Below are positions 46,787-55,264 of a stretch of 64,000 nt of DNA, one piece after another. Every line of letters begins with the position of its first letter. The first letter of the stretch is position 1. The position numbers were made by a program, and so were the translations under genes. The stretch is taken from positions 1,116,001-1,180,000 of the forward strand of contig NZ_CP170723.1 in the NCBI RefSeq assembly GCF_043099285.1, given 5' to 3'. The notes under the pieces are model-generated. The model did not search any database and was not told where the DNA came from. It saw only the letters and a program-made list of their open reading frames with translations. Origin of the DNA: Oryzobacter telluris (GTDB lineage: Bacteria; Actinomycetota; Actinomycetes; Actinomycetales; Dermatophilaceae).

Positions 46787-48811
46787 GTGAACCGACTCAC
46801 CAGCGGCCTCGCCCTCGGCGTGGCCGTCGCCGCGACTCTCGCGGCCGGCGTCCCCGCCGCCACCGCATCCGGGGTGCCGACCGCGACCAGCGCCGGCGCC
46901 TCGAACGACCGCTCCGCCCTCGGGCTCAGCTCGGACGAGCAGCTGGTCAAGCGCTCGGTCGTCACCGACCGTGACGGCACCACGCACACCCGGTACGACC
47001 GCACCTGGAAGGGACTGCGCGTCATCGGGGGCGACCTCGTCGTCGAGAAGTCCAAGAGCGGCGACGTGGAGCAGGTCCGCTACAACGCCGACCGCAAGGA
47101 CGTCTCGGCCAAGACGACGTCCCCGGGCGTCGCGAAGCAGGAGGCCGTGGCGACCGGCGAGAAGCGGTCGAACGCCAAGGGCGAGAAGAGCGAGGGCGAG
47201 CTCGTCGTCTGGGCCGGCACGGGCACGCCGCGCCTGGCCTACGACGTCCTCACCACGGGGACCCTGGCCGACCAGACGCCGAGCCGGCTGCACACCATCG
47301 TCGACGCCGACACCGGCGAGGTCATCACCTCCTTCGACGAGGTCGTCAAGGGCACCGGCAACAGCCAGTACTCGGGCAGCGTCACCCTGAACTCCACCCA
47401 GAGCGGGTCGACCTGGCTGCTGAAGGACACCCTCGGCAACTACACGACCGACCTCAACGGGGCCACCTCCGGCACCGGCACGCAGTTCACCGACGCCGAC
47501 AACATCTGGGGCAACGGCTCGACGACGAGCCGGCAGACCGCCGGTGTCGACGCGCAGTACGGCGCCGAGAAGACGTACGCGTACTACAACTCGGTCCTGG
47601 GCCGCGCCGGCATCTGGAACAACGGCACCGGCGCCCGCAGCCGGGTCCACTACGGCAACGCGTACGTCAACGCGTTCTGGGACGGCACCCAGATGACCTA
47701 CGGCGACGGCTCGGGCAACCTCAAGCCGCTCACCTCCATCGACGTCGCCGCCCACGAGATGAGCCACGGCGTGACCGAGAACACCGCGGGCCTCGTCTAC
47801 TCCGGTGACGCGGGTGGCCTCAACGAGGCGACCTCCGACATCTTCGGCACCGCCGTCGAGTGGTACGCCAACTCCGCCGCCGACCCGGGTGACTACCTCA
47901 TCGGCGAGAAGATCGACATCAACGGCAACGGCACCCCGCTGCGCTACATGGACAAGCCGAGCAAGGACGGCGCGAGCCAGGACTGCTGGACCACCGGCAC
48001 CAAGAACCTCGACCCGCACTACTCGTCCGGCCCGCTGAACCACTGGTTCTTCCTGGCCTCCGAGGGCTCGGGCGCCAAGACCATCAACGGCGTCGCCTAC
48101 AACAGCCCCACGTGCAACGCCTCCACGGTCACCGGCGCCGGTCGCACCAACATCGAGAAGGTCTGGTACCGGACCCTGTCGACCAAGCTGACCTCCACCA
48201 GCACCTACGCCGCGGCCCGCAACGGCGCCATCGCGTCGGCCAAGGAGCTCTACGGCGCCACCTCGGCCACCTGCACCGCGGTCGAGTCCGCCTTCTCGGC
48301 GATCAGCGTCCCCGCCGGCTCCGAGACCTGTGGCACGACCCCGCCGCCCACCGGGGGCAACCTCCTGGGCAACCCCGGCTTCGAGTCGGGTGCGACGGTC
48401 TGGACCGGCACGGCGGGCCCGATCACCAACAACACCGGTCGCCCGGCCCGCACCGGATCGTGGAAGCTCTGGCTCGGCGGCAACGGCACCGCGGGCACCG
48501 AGACGGTGAACCAGAGCGTGGCCATCCCGGCCTCGGCCACGGCGGCGACCCTGTCGTTCTGGCTGCGCACCGACACCGCCGAGTCCGGCTCGACCGCGTA
48601 CGACACCATGCGCGCGCAGGTCGTCGACGGCTCGACGGTGACCACGCTGGCGACCTACTCGAACGTGGCCCCCAACGCCACGTACACGCAGAAGTCGTTC
48701 AACCTCACCGCCTACAAGGGCAAGACGGTCACCATCCGCTTCACGATGACCGAGGACTCGAGCCTGCAGACGTCGTTCGTCGTCGACGACACCTCGCTCG
48801 CGACGAGCTGA
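46787..48811 (+). CDS. secreted M4-family (thermolysin-like) metallopeptidase with C-terminal module
   Basis: 674 residues. Seen: signal peptide (about 1-25); FTP/PepSY-type propeptide with RYDRTWKGLRVIGGDLVVEK (about 63-83); and a zinc catalytic domain with VAAHEMSHGVTENTAGL (HEMSH at residue 323-327), NEATSD (Glu 347) and NHWFFLASEG. From residue about 523 a 150-residue beta-rich module (NPGFESGATVWTGT, LSFWLRTDT, FVVDDTSLATS) is nearly identical to the end of the next gene. GTG start 46787 has GAAGGAG 5 nt before. The enzyme degrades extracellular protein. A 13-bp hairpin terminator follows. Confidence 0.92.
   Translation: MNRLTSGLALGVAVAATLAAGVPAATASGVPTATSAGASNDRSALGLSSDEQLVKRSVVTDRDGTTHTRYDRTWKGLRVIGGDLVVEKSKSGDVEQVRYNADRKDVSAKTTSPGVAKQEAVATGEKRSNAKGEKSEGELVVWAGTGTPRLAYDVLTTGTLADQTPSRLHTIVDADTGEVITSFDEVVKGTGNSQYSGSVTLNSTQSGSTWLLKDTLGNYTTDLNGATSGTGTQFTDADNIWGNGSTTSRQTAGVDAQYGAEKTYAYYNSVLGRAGIWNNGTGARSRVHYGNAYVNAFWDGTQMTYGDGSGNLKPLTSIDVAAHEMSHGVTENTAGLVYSGDAGGLNEATSDIFGTAVEWYANSAADPGDYLIGEKIDINGNGTPLRYMDKPSKDGASQDCWTTGTKNLDPHYSSGPLNHWFFLASEGSGAKTINGVAYNSPTCNASTVTGAGRTNIEKVWYRTLSTKLTSTSTYAAARNGAIASAKELYGATSATCTAVESAFSAISVPAGSETCGTTPPPTGGNLLGNPGFESGATVWTGTAGPITNNTGRPARTGSWKLWLGGNGTAGTETVNQSVAIPASATAATLSFWLRTDTAESGSTAYDTMRAQVVDGSTVTTLATYSNVAPNATYTQKSFNLTAYKGKTVTIRFTMTEDSSLQTSFVVDDTSLATS
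48332..48811 (+). repeat. 480-bp module copy A (end of the M4 gene)
   Basis: It aligns without gaps to 49825-50304, also 480 bp and ending at a stop codon. It includes a 35-bp exact block at its start (48332-48366) and a 56-bp exact block at 48542-48597. Most other differences are synonymous third-codon changes. Confidence 0.9.
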
Positions 48812-48823
48812 CCACCACCAGCC

Positions 48824-48854
48824 GTGGGCCGGCCCCTCCCCGGGGCCGGCCCAC
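48824..48854 (+). terminator. 13-bp perfect hairpin between M4 and M28 genes
   Basis: Arms 48824-48836 and 48842-48854 are perfect complements; loop TCCCC. It lies 12 nt after the M4 stop and 31 nt before the M28 start. Confidence 0.7.
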
Positions 48855-48885
48855 GCCTGTCTGTCCGCCCCGAAGGAGACCCCTC

Positions 48886-50304
48886 ATGCGCACCCCCCGA
48901 GCCATCGCTCCCGTCCTCGCCGCGGCCCTCGCGGCCTCGGTCCTCACCGCCACGGCGCCCACGGCCACCGCCGCGAGCCCCGACATCCCGGTCGCGAACG
49001 TCCAGGCCCACCTGGCCCAGCTGCAGTCCATCGCCACCGCGAACGGCGGCAACCGCGGCACCGGCAAGCCCGGCTACCTCGCCTCGGTGAACTACGTGAA
49101 GGGCAAGCTCGAGGCCGCCGGCTTCACCACGACGACGCAGTCGTTCAGCACGAGCTCGGGCACCTCGTACAACCTCCTCGCCGAGCTCCCCGGTGGTGAC
49201 CCCAACAGCGTCGTGATGATGGGGGCGCACCTCGACAGCGTGGCCAACGGCGCCGGCATCAACGACAACGGGTCCGGCTCGGCGGGCGTCCTCGAGGCCG
49301 CGCTGGCCTACGCCGCGAGCGGCCAGACCCCGCGCAACAAGGTCCGCGTCGGGTTCTGGGGTGCCGAGGAGCTGGGCCTGCTCGGCTCGAAGCACTACAT
49401 GAGCAGCCTCTCGACCACCGAGAAGGACAAGATCGAGCTCTACCTCAACTACGACATGATCGGCTCGCCCAACCCCGGGTACTTCGTCTACGACGACAAC
49501 CCCGTCGGCAACACCGCCCGCGACGAGCTGACCGCCTGGTACACGTCCAAGGGCATCCCGTGGGAGTACATCGACGTCCAGGGGCGCAGCGACCACGCGG
49601 CCTTCCGGTCCCACGGCATCGCGACCTCGGGGATCTTCAGCGGCGCCGAGACGGTGAAGACGAGCGCGCAGGCGCAGAAGTGGGGCGGCACGGCGGGCAC
49701 CGCCTTCGACCGCTGCTACCACTCCTCCTGCGACTCGTCCTCGAACATCAACGTCACCGCGCTCGACCGCGGCGCGGACCTCATCGGGCACATGCTCTGG
49801 CTCTACGCCGCCAAGGACCTCGGCGGCACGACCCCGCCGCCCACCGGGGGCAACCTCCTCCAGAACGCCGGCTTCGAGTCCGGCGCGACGGTGTGGACCG
49901 GGACGAGCGGCCCCATCACGAGCAACTCCGGCCGCCCGGCCCGCAGCGGGTCCTGGAAGGCGTGGCTCGGCGGCAACGGGTCCGCCGGGACCGAGACGAT
50001 CAACCAGTCGGTGGCGGTCCCGTCGTCGGCGACCGCGGCGACCCTGTCGTTCTGGCTGCGCACCGACACCGCCGAGTCCGGCTCGACCGCCTACGACACG
50101 ATGCGCGCCCAGGTGGTCGACGGTTCGACGGTGACCACGCTCGCCACGTACTCCAACGTCGGCGCGAACGCGACCTACGCGCAGAAGTCGTTCGACCTCA
50201 GCGCCTGGAAGGGGAGGACGGTCACCATCCGGTTCACGATGACCGAGGACGCGAGCCTGCAGACCTCGTTCGTCCTCGACGACACCGCGCTCGCCACGAG
50301 CTGA
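48886..50304 (+). CDS. secreted M28-family aminopeptidase (aminopeptidase S-like) with C-terminal module
   Basis: 472 residues. Seen: signal peptide (about 1-29, ending TATAAS); a zinc peptidase core with MMGAHLDSVANGAGINDNGS (His and bridging Asp), WGAEELGLLGS (Glu), NYDMIGSPNPGYF (Asp) and DRCYHSSCD (late His). The order is that of Streptomyces aminopeptidase S. A GTTPPPTGG linker, then a 150-residue module from about residue 321, nearly identical to the M4 enzyme's. It removes N-terminal amino acids from peptides that the M4 enzyme may release. ATG 48886 has GAAGGAG upstream. Confidence 0.92.
   Translation: MRTPRAIAPVLAAALAASVLTATAPTATAASPDIPVANVQAHLAQLQSIATANGGNRGTGKPGYLASVNYVKGKLEAAGFTTTTQSFSTSSGTSYNLLAELPGGDPNSVVMMGAHLDSVANGAGINDNGSGSAGVLEAALAYAASGQTPRNKVRVGFWGAEELGLLGSKHYMSSLSTTEKDKIELYLNYDMIGSPNPGYFVYDDNPVGNTARDELTAWYTSKGIPWEYIDVQGRSDHAAFRSHGIATSGIFSGAETVKTSAQAQKWGGTAGTAFDRCYHSSCDSSSNINVTALDRGADLIGHMLWLYAAKDLGGTTPPPTGGNLLQNAGFESGATVWTGTSGPITSNSGRPARSGSWKAWLGGNGSAGTETINQSVAVPSSATAATLSFWLRTDTAESGSTAYDTMRAQVVDGSTVTTLATYSNVGANATYAQKSFDLSAWKGRTVTIRFTMTEDASLQTSFVLDDTALATS
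49825..50304 (+). repeat. 480-bp module copy B (end of the M28 gene)
   Basis: Gapless counterpart of 48332-48811. The 56-bp exact block is at 50035-50090. The last 150 residues differ from copy A at only scattered positions (for example FVLDDTALATS against FVVDDTSLATS). Confidence 0.9.
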
Positions 50305-50334
50305 CCCGGGCACCCGCCGCCCTTCCATCGCGGC

Positions 50335-50380
50335 CTACCGCCTGGTACGTGGGGTGATCACCCCACGTACCAGGCGGTAG
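50335..50380. terminator. 46-bp perfect palindrome between convergent genes
   Basis: CTACCGCCTGGTACGTGGGG and its complement form a fully palindromic 46-bp sequence (23 + 23) with centre GTGATCAC. It lies 31 bp after the M28 stop and 22 bp before the lipoprotein stop on the other strand. It would act as a bidirectional terminator, with a GATC tip. Confidence 0.75.
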
Positions 50381-50401
50381 CACGTGCTCTGGTGCAGGAG
50401 G

Positions 50402-50929
50402 TCAGGGGCGGCAGAGGGTGCGCTGGTCCTGCGGCAGCTGGACGTCGTCGAGGAGGGAGCGCGCGGCCTGCGAGAGCGGGTCGCCCCCCTGCCCCTCGCC
50501 GAGGTCGTGGGTCGTCCCGTCGCGCTCGACGCTCGTGGCGATCCGGTCGTTGCCGGCGTTCAGCCCGGTGGTCGGCGGCGCGGCGGTGGCGAGCACCTGT
50601 GCGGTGCCGACCGGGACGGTGCAGTCGACCTCTCCGGCACGGGTCGTGCCGGTCACGTGGCCGTCGGCCCCGACCACGAGCACGTCCTGGAACCCCGCCA
50701 CCCCGCCGACCCGGGCCAGCCGCACCCCGGAGGCCGCGCCGCTCGCCCCCGGCGACGACGTGGCACTCGCGCTCGGCGGGGTCGGTGAGGTGGAGGTCGT
50801 GCCCGGCGTGGGCGTCGATCCGCACGCGGCGGTCGCCAGCACGAGCGAGAGCGCGATGAGCGCGGCCCCCCTCGCACGGGGGGACCGGGCGCGGACCGGA
50901 CCGGACGGCGGCGGGGGAGCGGACGGCAT
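50402..50929 (-). CDS. hypothetical lipoprotein
   Basis: 175 residues from the ATG at 50929. Seen: an Arg-rich start, hydrophobic core, lipobox LATAAC near residue 33-38, a Thr/Ser/Pro-rich linker (TSTSPTPPSASATSS), then a mature part with FQDVLVVGADGHVTGTTRAG, EVDCTVP and QDQRTLCRP. Two further cysteines may pair. Not a recognised family. It is convergent with the M28 gene through the 46-bp palindrome. In-frame GTG starts up to 50950 are possible; ATG is chosen for a normal lipoprotein N-terminus. Confidence 0.65.
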   Translation of the reverse strand: MPSAPPPPSGPVRARSPRARGAALIALSLVLATAACGSTPTPGTTSTSPTPPSASATSSPGASGAASGVRLARVGGVAGFQDVLVVGADGHVTGTTRAGEVDCTVPVGTAQVLATAAPPTTGLNAGNDRIATSVERDGTTHDLGEGQGGDPLSQAARSLLDDVQLPQDQRTLCRP

Positions 50930-51037
50930 CGAGGTCACCCCGACACCCAACCACCGGTCGGCGGCGGGGGCGACCGCTCGGGGGTGAGATCGGTCCCACC
51001 GAGGGCTCCGGGGGAGACCGCACGTCCCGCACCCCGT

Positions 51038-51043
51038 TAGGCT
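51038..51043 (+). promoter_or_regulatory. -10 hexamer TAGGCT before sucC
   Basis: TAGGCT lies 50 nt upstream of the sucC GTG at 51094. It gives a leader of about 44 nt containing a GAAGGA ribosome site, so this is a normal leadered promoter. Confidence 0.4.
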
Positions 51044-51093
51044 CCCCAGCGGACCACTTCCCCTCCACCAGCAGATGAAGGACGGATCGCCCC

Positions 51094-52272
51094 GTGGATC
51101 TCTTCGAGTACCAGGCCCGTGACGTGTTCGAGAAGCACGGGGTGCCCGTGCTCGCCGGGGCCGTCGCCACGACCCCCGAGGAGGCCCGCGCGGCCGCGGA
51201 GCGCATCGGCGCCGCGAGCGGCGGGGTCACCGTCGTCAAGGCGCAGGTCAAGACCGGTGGCCGCGGCAAGGCCGGCGGCGTCAAGGTCGCCAAGACGGCC
51301 GAGGAGGCCGAGGAGCACGCCCGCGCCATCCTGGGCATGGACATCAAGGGCCACACGGTCCACCAGGTGATGATCGCCCAGGGCGCCCGCATCGCGGAGG
51401 AGTACTACTTCTCGATCCTGCTCGACCGCGCCAACCGCACCTACCTGGCCATGTGCTCGGTCGAGGGCGGCATGGACATCGAGACCCTCGCCGTCGAGCG
51501 CCCCGAGGCCCTCGCCCGCGTGGCCGTCGACCCGAACACCGGCATCGACGCCGCCAAGGCGCGCGAGATCGTCGAGACCGCCGGCTTCGACGCCGAGACC
51601 GCCGCGAAGATCGAGCCGGTCCTGCAGACCCTGTGGACCGTCTACCGCGACGAGGACGCCACGCTCGTCGAGGTCAACCCGCTCGTGAAGACCGAGGACG
51701 GCGACATCGTCGCTCTCGACGGCAAGGTCACCCTCGACGCCAACGCCCGCTTCCGCCACCCCGACCACGAGGCCCTCGAGGACAAGGCCGCCGCCGACCC
51801 GCTGGAGGCCGCGGCCAAGGAGAAGGACCTCAACTACGTCAAGCTCGACGGCTCCGTCGGAATCATCGGAAACGGCGCGGGGCTCGTCATGAGCACGCTC
51901 GACGTCGTCGCCTACGCCGGCGAGGAGTTCGGCGGCCAGAAGCCGGCCAACTTCCTCGACATCGGTGGCGGCGCCTCGGCCGAGGTCATGGCCAACGGGC
52001 TGCACATCATCCTCGGCGACGAGCAGGTGAAGTCGGTGTTCGTCAACGTCTTCGGCGGCATCACCTCCTGCGATGCCGTGGCGAACGGCATCGTCGGCGC
52101 GCTCGACGCCCTCGGGGACGAGGCGACCAAGCCGCTCGTCGTCCGCCTCGACGGGAACAACGTCGAGGAGGGCCGCCGCATCCTCGCCGAGCGCAACCAC
52201 CCCCTCGTGAGCATCGAGGCGACGATGGATGGCGCCGCCCGCCGCGCCGCCGAGCTCGCCTCCCAGAACTGA
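51094..52272 (+). CDS. sucC: succinyl-CoA synthetase beta subunit
   Basis: 392 residues. With SucD it makes succinate and ATP/GTP from succinyl-CoA in the TCA cycle. Seen: ATP-grasp start MDLFEYQARDVFEKHGVPV, VKAQVKTGGRGKAGGVK, VEVNPLVKTEDGDIVALDGK (the ATP/Mg Asn and Asp) and NFLDIGGGASAEV, FVNVFGGITSCD. GTG start 51094, with GAAGGA upstream. The order sucC-sucD-DUF6350-purN-purH is common in actinobacteria. Confidence 0.97.
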   Translation: MDLFEYQARDVFEKHGVPVLAGAVATTPEEARAAAERIGAASGGVTVVKAQVKTGGRGKAGGVKVAKTAEEAEEHARAILGMDIKGHTVHQVMIAQGARIAEEYYFSILLDRANRTYLAMCSVEGGMDIETLAVERPEALARVAVDPNTGIDAAKAREIVETAGFDAETAAKIEPVLQTLWTVYRDEDATLVEVNPLVKTEDGDIVALDGKVTLDANARFRHPDHEALEDKAAADPLEAAAKEKDLNYVKLDGSVGIIGNGAGLVMSTLDVVAYAGEEFGGQKPANFLDIGGGASAEVMANGLHIILGDEQVKSVFVNVFGGITSCDAVANGIVGALDALGDEATKPLVVRLDGNNVEEGRRILAERNHPLVSIEATMDGAARRAAELASQN

Positions 52273-52304
52273 CCCAGAGCGCAAGAGAAGAGAGACACAC
52301 ACCC

Positions 52305-53198
52305 ATGGCCATCTTCCTCAACGCCGACTCCAAGGTCATCGTCCAGGGCATGACCGGTTCCGAGGGCATGAAGCACACCCAGCGGATGCTGCGCAGCGGC
52401 ACCGCGATCGTCGGTGGCGTCAACCCCCGCAAGGCCGGCACCACCGTCGAGTTCGAGGGCGGCGTCACCGTCCCCGTGTTCGGCTCCGTCGCCGAGGCCA
52501 TCGAGGCCACCGGCGCGAACGTCTCGGTGATCTTCGTCCCCGCGCAGTTCACCAAGGCCGCCGCGGTCGAGGCGATCGACGCCGCCATCCCGCTCGCCGT
52601 CGTCATCACCGAGGGCGTCGCGGTCAAGGACACCGCCGAGTTCTACAACTACGCCAAGGACAAGGGCACGACCCGCATCGTCGGCCCGAACTGCCCCGGC
52701 CTCATCACCCCGGGCGTCGCGAACGCGGGCATCATCCCCGCCGACATCTCCGGCACCGGCCGCATCGGTCTGGTCTCCAAGTCGGGCACCCTGACCTACC
52801 AGATGATGTACGAGCTGCGGGACTTCGGCTTCTCCTCCGCCGTCGGCATCGGTGGCGACCCGGTCATCGGGACCACGCACATCGACTGCCTCGAGGCCTT
52901 CGAGAACGACCCCGACACCGACGCCATCGTCATGATCGGCGAGATCGGCGGCGACGCCGAGGAGCGGGCCGCGGCCTACATCCAGGAGCACGTCACCAAG
53001 CCGGTCGTCGGCTACGTTGCGGGCTTCACCGCCCCCGAGGGCAAGACCATGGGCCACGCCGGCGCCATCGTCTCGGGCTCCTCGGGCACGGCGCAGGCCA
53101 AGAAGGAGGGCCTCGAGGCCGCCGGGGTCAAGGTCGGCAAGACGCCGTCCGAGGCCGCCGACCTCATGCGCGAGATCATGCAGGGCCTCAACGCCTGA
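52305..53198 (+). CDS. sucD: succinyl-CoA synthetase alpha subunit
   Basis: 297 residues. Seen: CoA-binding IVQGMTGSEGMKHTQRML, GGVNPRKAGTTVE, VGPNCPGLITPG and the phospho-His loop GHAGAIVSGSSGTA with the active His near residue 247. ATG 52305 follows an AGAGAAGAGAG site. It forms a heterodimer with SucC, 32 bp upstream. A 21-bp perfect hairpin follows the stop by 22 bp. Confidence 0.97.
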   Translation: MAIFLNADSKVIVQGMTGSEGMKHTQRMLRSGTAIVGGVNPRKAGTTVEFEGGVTVPVFGSVAEAIEATGANVSVIFVPAQFTKAAAVEAIDAAIPLAVVITEGVAVKDTAEFYNYAKDKGTTRIVGPNCPGLITPGVANAGIIPADISGTGRIGLVSKSGTLTYQMMYELRDFGFSSAVGIGGDPVIGTTHIDCLEAFENDPDTDAIVMIGEIGGDAEERAAAYIQEHVTKPVVGYVAGFTAPEGKTMGHAGAIVSGSSGTAQAKKEGLEAAGVKVGKTPSEAADLMREIMQGLNA

Positions 53199-53220
53199 CC
53201 GCCTGACACCCGCTCGACTC

Positions 53221-53274
53221 CAGTACGGCAACACGCCGACGCCCGACCCCGGACGTCGGCGTGTTGCCGTACTG
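53221..53274 (+). terminator. 21-bp perfect hairpin after sucD
   Basis: Arms 53221-53241 and 53254-53274 are perfect complements; 12-nt loop. No T-run. Probable terminator of sucCD. Confidence 0.65.
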
Positions 53275-53397
53275 AAGTGGTGACCGGGGAGGGCAAGAGG
53301 CTAACGAGCCTCCGAGGGTCGGCCGAACGGACCTGATGGCGCCCGCACCGGCGTGTGCTCGGGCGAGCGTGGGTCGCCCTCCCGCACACTGGAACCG

Positions 53398-54645
53398 ATG
53401 ACCGTCATCGACCGCCTTCGCGCCCACCTGCCGGGCTCCGACGACCCCGCGCCCGCCGAGGCGCACGTCGTCCCGGCTCCGCCGTGGTGGCGCGGAGTCG
53501 TCATCGGGCTCGTCACGGGGGTCGCGTCGCTCCTCCTCGTCGGCGCTCCGGTGGTGCTCGCCTGGCTCGTCGACCCGCTCTCGGTCGGCACCGCGTGGCA
53601 GGCCGCGGGCACCGGTGCGGCGCTGTGGTTCCTGATGTCGGGGGGCCACCTCCTCGCCGGCACCGCCCTGCTCTCGCTCGTGCCGCTCCTCGGCCTGGCG
53701 CTCCTCGTCCTCCTCGCCCGCGTCGGGGTCCGCGAGGCCATGGTCGACGTCTCCACCGACGGCGAGTACTGGGGCGGCGTGCTGCCCCGGCCCCTCGCCG
53801 CGGCCGTGGGCTCCTGGTGGGGCGGGTTCCTGCTCGCCCTCGCCGGCGCCATCGGCCTGACCACGGCCGGCCCCCTGCGCGTCGACCCGCTGTCGGTCGT
53901 CGTCCCCGCGGCCGTGCTGCCCCTGGCCGCGATCGCCCTCGCGCTGCGACCGGTCGTCCGCGACGACCCCGAGGTGCTCGGCCCGGCCCTCGACCTCCCC
54001 TGGCTGCCTGACGACGTCCGCCGCGGCGTGCGCCCCGGGCTCACCGGCGCGGCCGTCCTCCTCGGGGTGGGCGCGGCCGTCGTCGGCCTCGTCGTGGCGC
54101 TGGGCTGGTCGCGCGTCGCCACGATCTCCGGCGAGGTCGGCGCTCCCGGGCTCGGCACCCTCCTCCTCGGCGCCGCCCAGGCACTCTCCCTGCCCAACCT
54201 GTCGCTGTGGGCGGTGTCCTTCCTCGCCGGCCCCGGCTTCGAGGTCGTCGAGGGCGGCGCGGTCACGTGGTCCGGCTCCGAGGGTGGGCTGCTGCCGCTC
54301 GTCCCGGTGCTCGCCGCGCTGCCCCAGCCGGGGGAGTTCCCGTGGGTCACCGGCGCCTGCGTGCTGGTGGTCGTCGCGGTCGGCGGGTTCGTCGCCCGCC
54401 GCGCCCTCGGTGAGGTCGCCCGCCTGTCGCGGCTGCGCACCAAGCTCACCGTCGCCACGGTCGCCTGCGCGACCTGCGCCATCGCCCTCGGCCTGCTCGA
54501 CGTCCTCGGCGGTGGCTCGGCCGGCCAGTTCCGCCTCTCCGACGTCGGGGTCCCCACGGCCGCCTTCGTCGTCGCCGTCTTCGGGTGGCTGATGGTGGGG
54601 GCGCTCGTCGTCGTCGTCCGCGATGCGTGGAGACTGCGCCGGTGA
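53398..54645 (+). CDS. DUF6350 membrane protein
   Basis: 415 residues with about nine or ten hydrophobic helices (for example GVVIGLVTGVASLLLVGAPV, about 33-52; TKLTVATVACATCAIALGLL, about 360-380). A conserved WGGVLPRPLAAAVGSWWGG segment lies near residue 125. It has the length and position of the actinobacterial DUF6350 family, always between sucD and purN; function unknown. ATG at 53398 has GGAA only 4 nt before. A CACACT hexamer ends 7 nt upstream, a possible weak -10. Its stop overlaps purN's GTG (GTGA). Confidence 0.8.
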   Translation: MTVIDRLRAHLPGSDDPAPAEAHVVPAPPWWRGVVIGLVTGVASLLLVGAPVVLAWLVDPLSVGTAWQAAGTGAALWFLMSGGHLLAGTALLSLVPLLGLALLVLLARVGVREAMVDVSTDGEYWGGVLPRPLAAAVGSWWGGFLLALAGAIGLTTAGPLRVDPLSVVVPAAVLPLAAIALALRPVVRDDPEVLGPALDLPWLPDDVRRGVRPGLTGAAVLLGVGAAVVGLVVALGWSRVATISGEVGAPGLGTLLLGAAQALSLPNLSLWAVSFLAGPGFEVVEGGAVTWSGSEGGLLPLVPVLAALPQPGEFPWVTGACVLVVVAVGGFVARRALGEVARLSRLRTKLTVATVACATCAIALGLLDVLGGGSAGQFRLSDVGVPTAAFVVAVFGWLMVGALVVVVRDAWRLRR

Positions 54646-55226
54646 CCCCTGCACTGCGCCTCGTCGTCCTCGTCTCCGGTTCCGGCACCAACCTCCAGGC
54701 CCTCCTCGACGCCCAGGCCGAGGGTGCGCCGATCAAGGTGGTCGCCGTCGGCGCCGACCGCGACGGCACCGGCGGGGTGGTCCGTGCCGCCCTGCGCAAC
54801 GTCCCCACGTTCACGTGTCGCGTGCAGGACCACGACACCCGGGCCGACTGGGACGCCGCGATCACCCGGCTGGTGTCGGCCCAGGCGCCCGACCTCGTGG
54901 TGTCGGCCGGCTTCATGAAGGTCCTCGGGCCGGACTTCCTCGCCGCCCACAAGGTGGTCAACACCCACCCCGCCCTGCTTCCCAGCTTCCCCGGCGCCCA
55001 CGGCGTCAGCGACGCGCTCGAGCACGGGGTCAAGGTCACCGGCTGCACCTGCCACTGGGTCGACGCCGGCGTCGACACCGGGCGGATCATCGAGCAGCGC
55101 GCGATCCGGGTCGAGGACGGTGACACCGTCGAGAGCCTCCACGAGCGGATCAAGGTCGAGGAGCGGGCGATGCTCGTCGAGGTGCTGTCCCGCCTCGCGG
55201 CCGACCGCACTTGGCGGACCACCTGA
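54642..55226 (+). CDS. purN: phosphoribosylglycinamide formyltransferase
   Basis: 194 residues. Third step of purine synthesis: formyl transfer from 10-formyl-THF to GAR. Seen: LVVLVSGSGTNLQALLDA, VSAGFMKVLGPDFL, and the active-site NTHPALLPSFPGAHGVSDA (Asn, His) with CTCHWVDAGVDTGRII (Asp). GTG start overlaps the DUF6350 stop. Length is normal. Confidence 0.95.
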   Translation: MTPALRLVVLVSGSGTNLQALLDAQAEGAPIKVVAVGADRDGTGGVVRAALRNVPTFTCRVQDHDTRADWDAAITRLVSAQAPDLVVSAGFMKVLGPDFLAAHKVVNTHPALLPSFPGAHGVSDALEHGVKVTGCTCHWVDAGVDTGRIIEQRAIRVEDGDTVESLHERIKVEERAMLVEVLSRLAADRTWRTT

Positions 55227-55264
55227 CCCCAGGCCCCCCCGCCGGACCTGCGAGGATCGGCGCC

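Noticed and set aside
53188..54654. Long minus-strand frame opposite DUF6350
   Set aside because: It is polar and repetitive (Asp/Glu/Gln/Arg) and spans the sucD hairpin. The plus strand encodes a clear multi-helix membrane protein.
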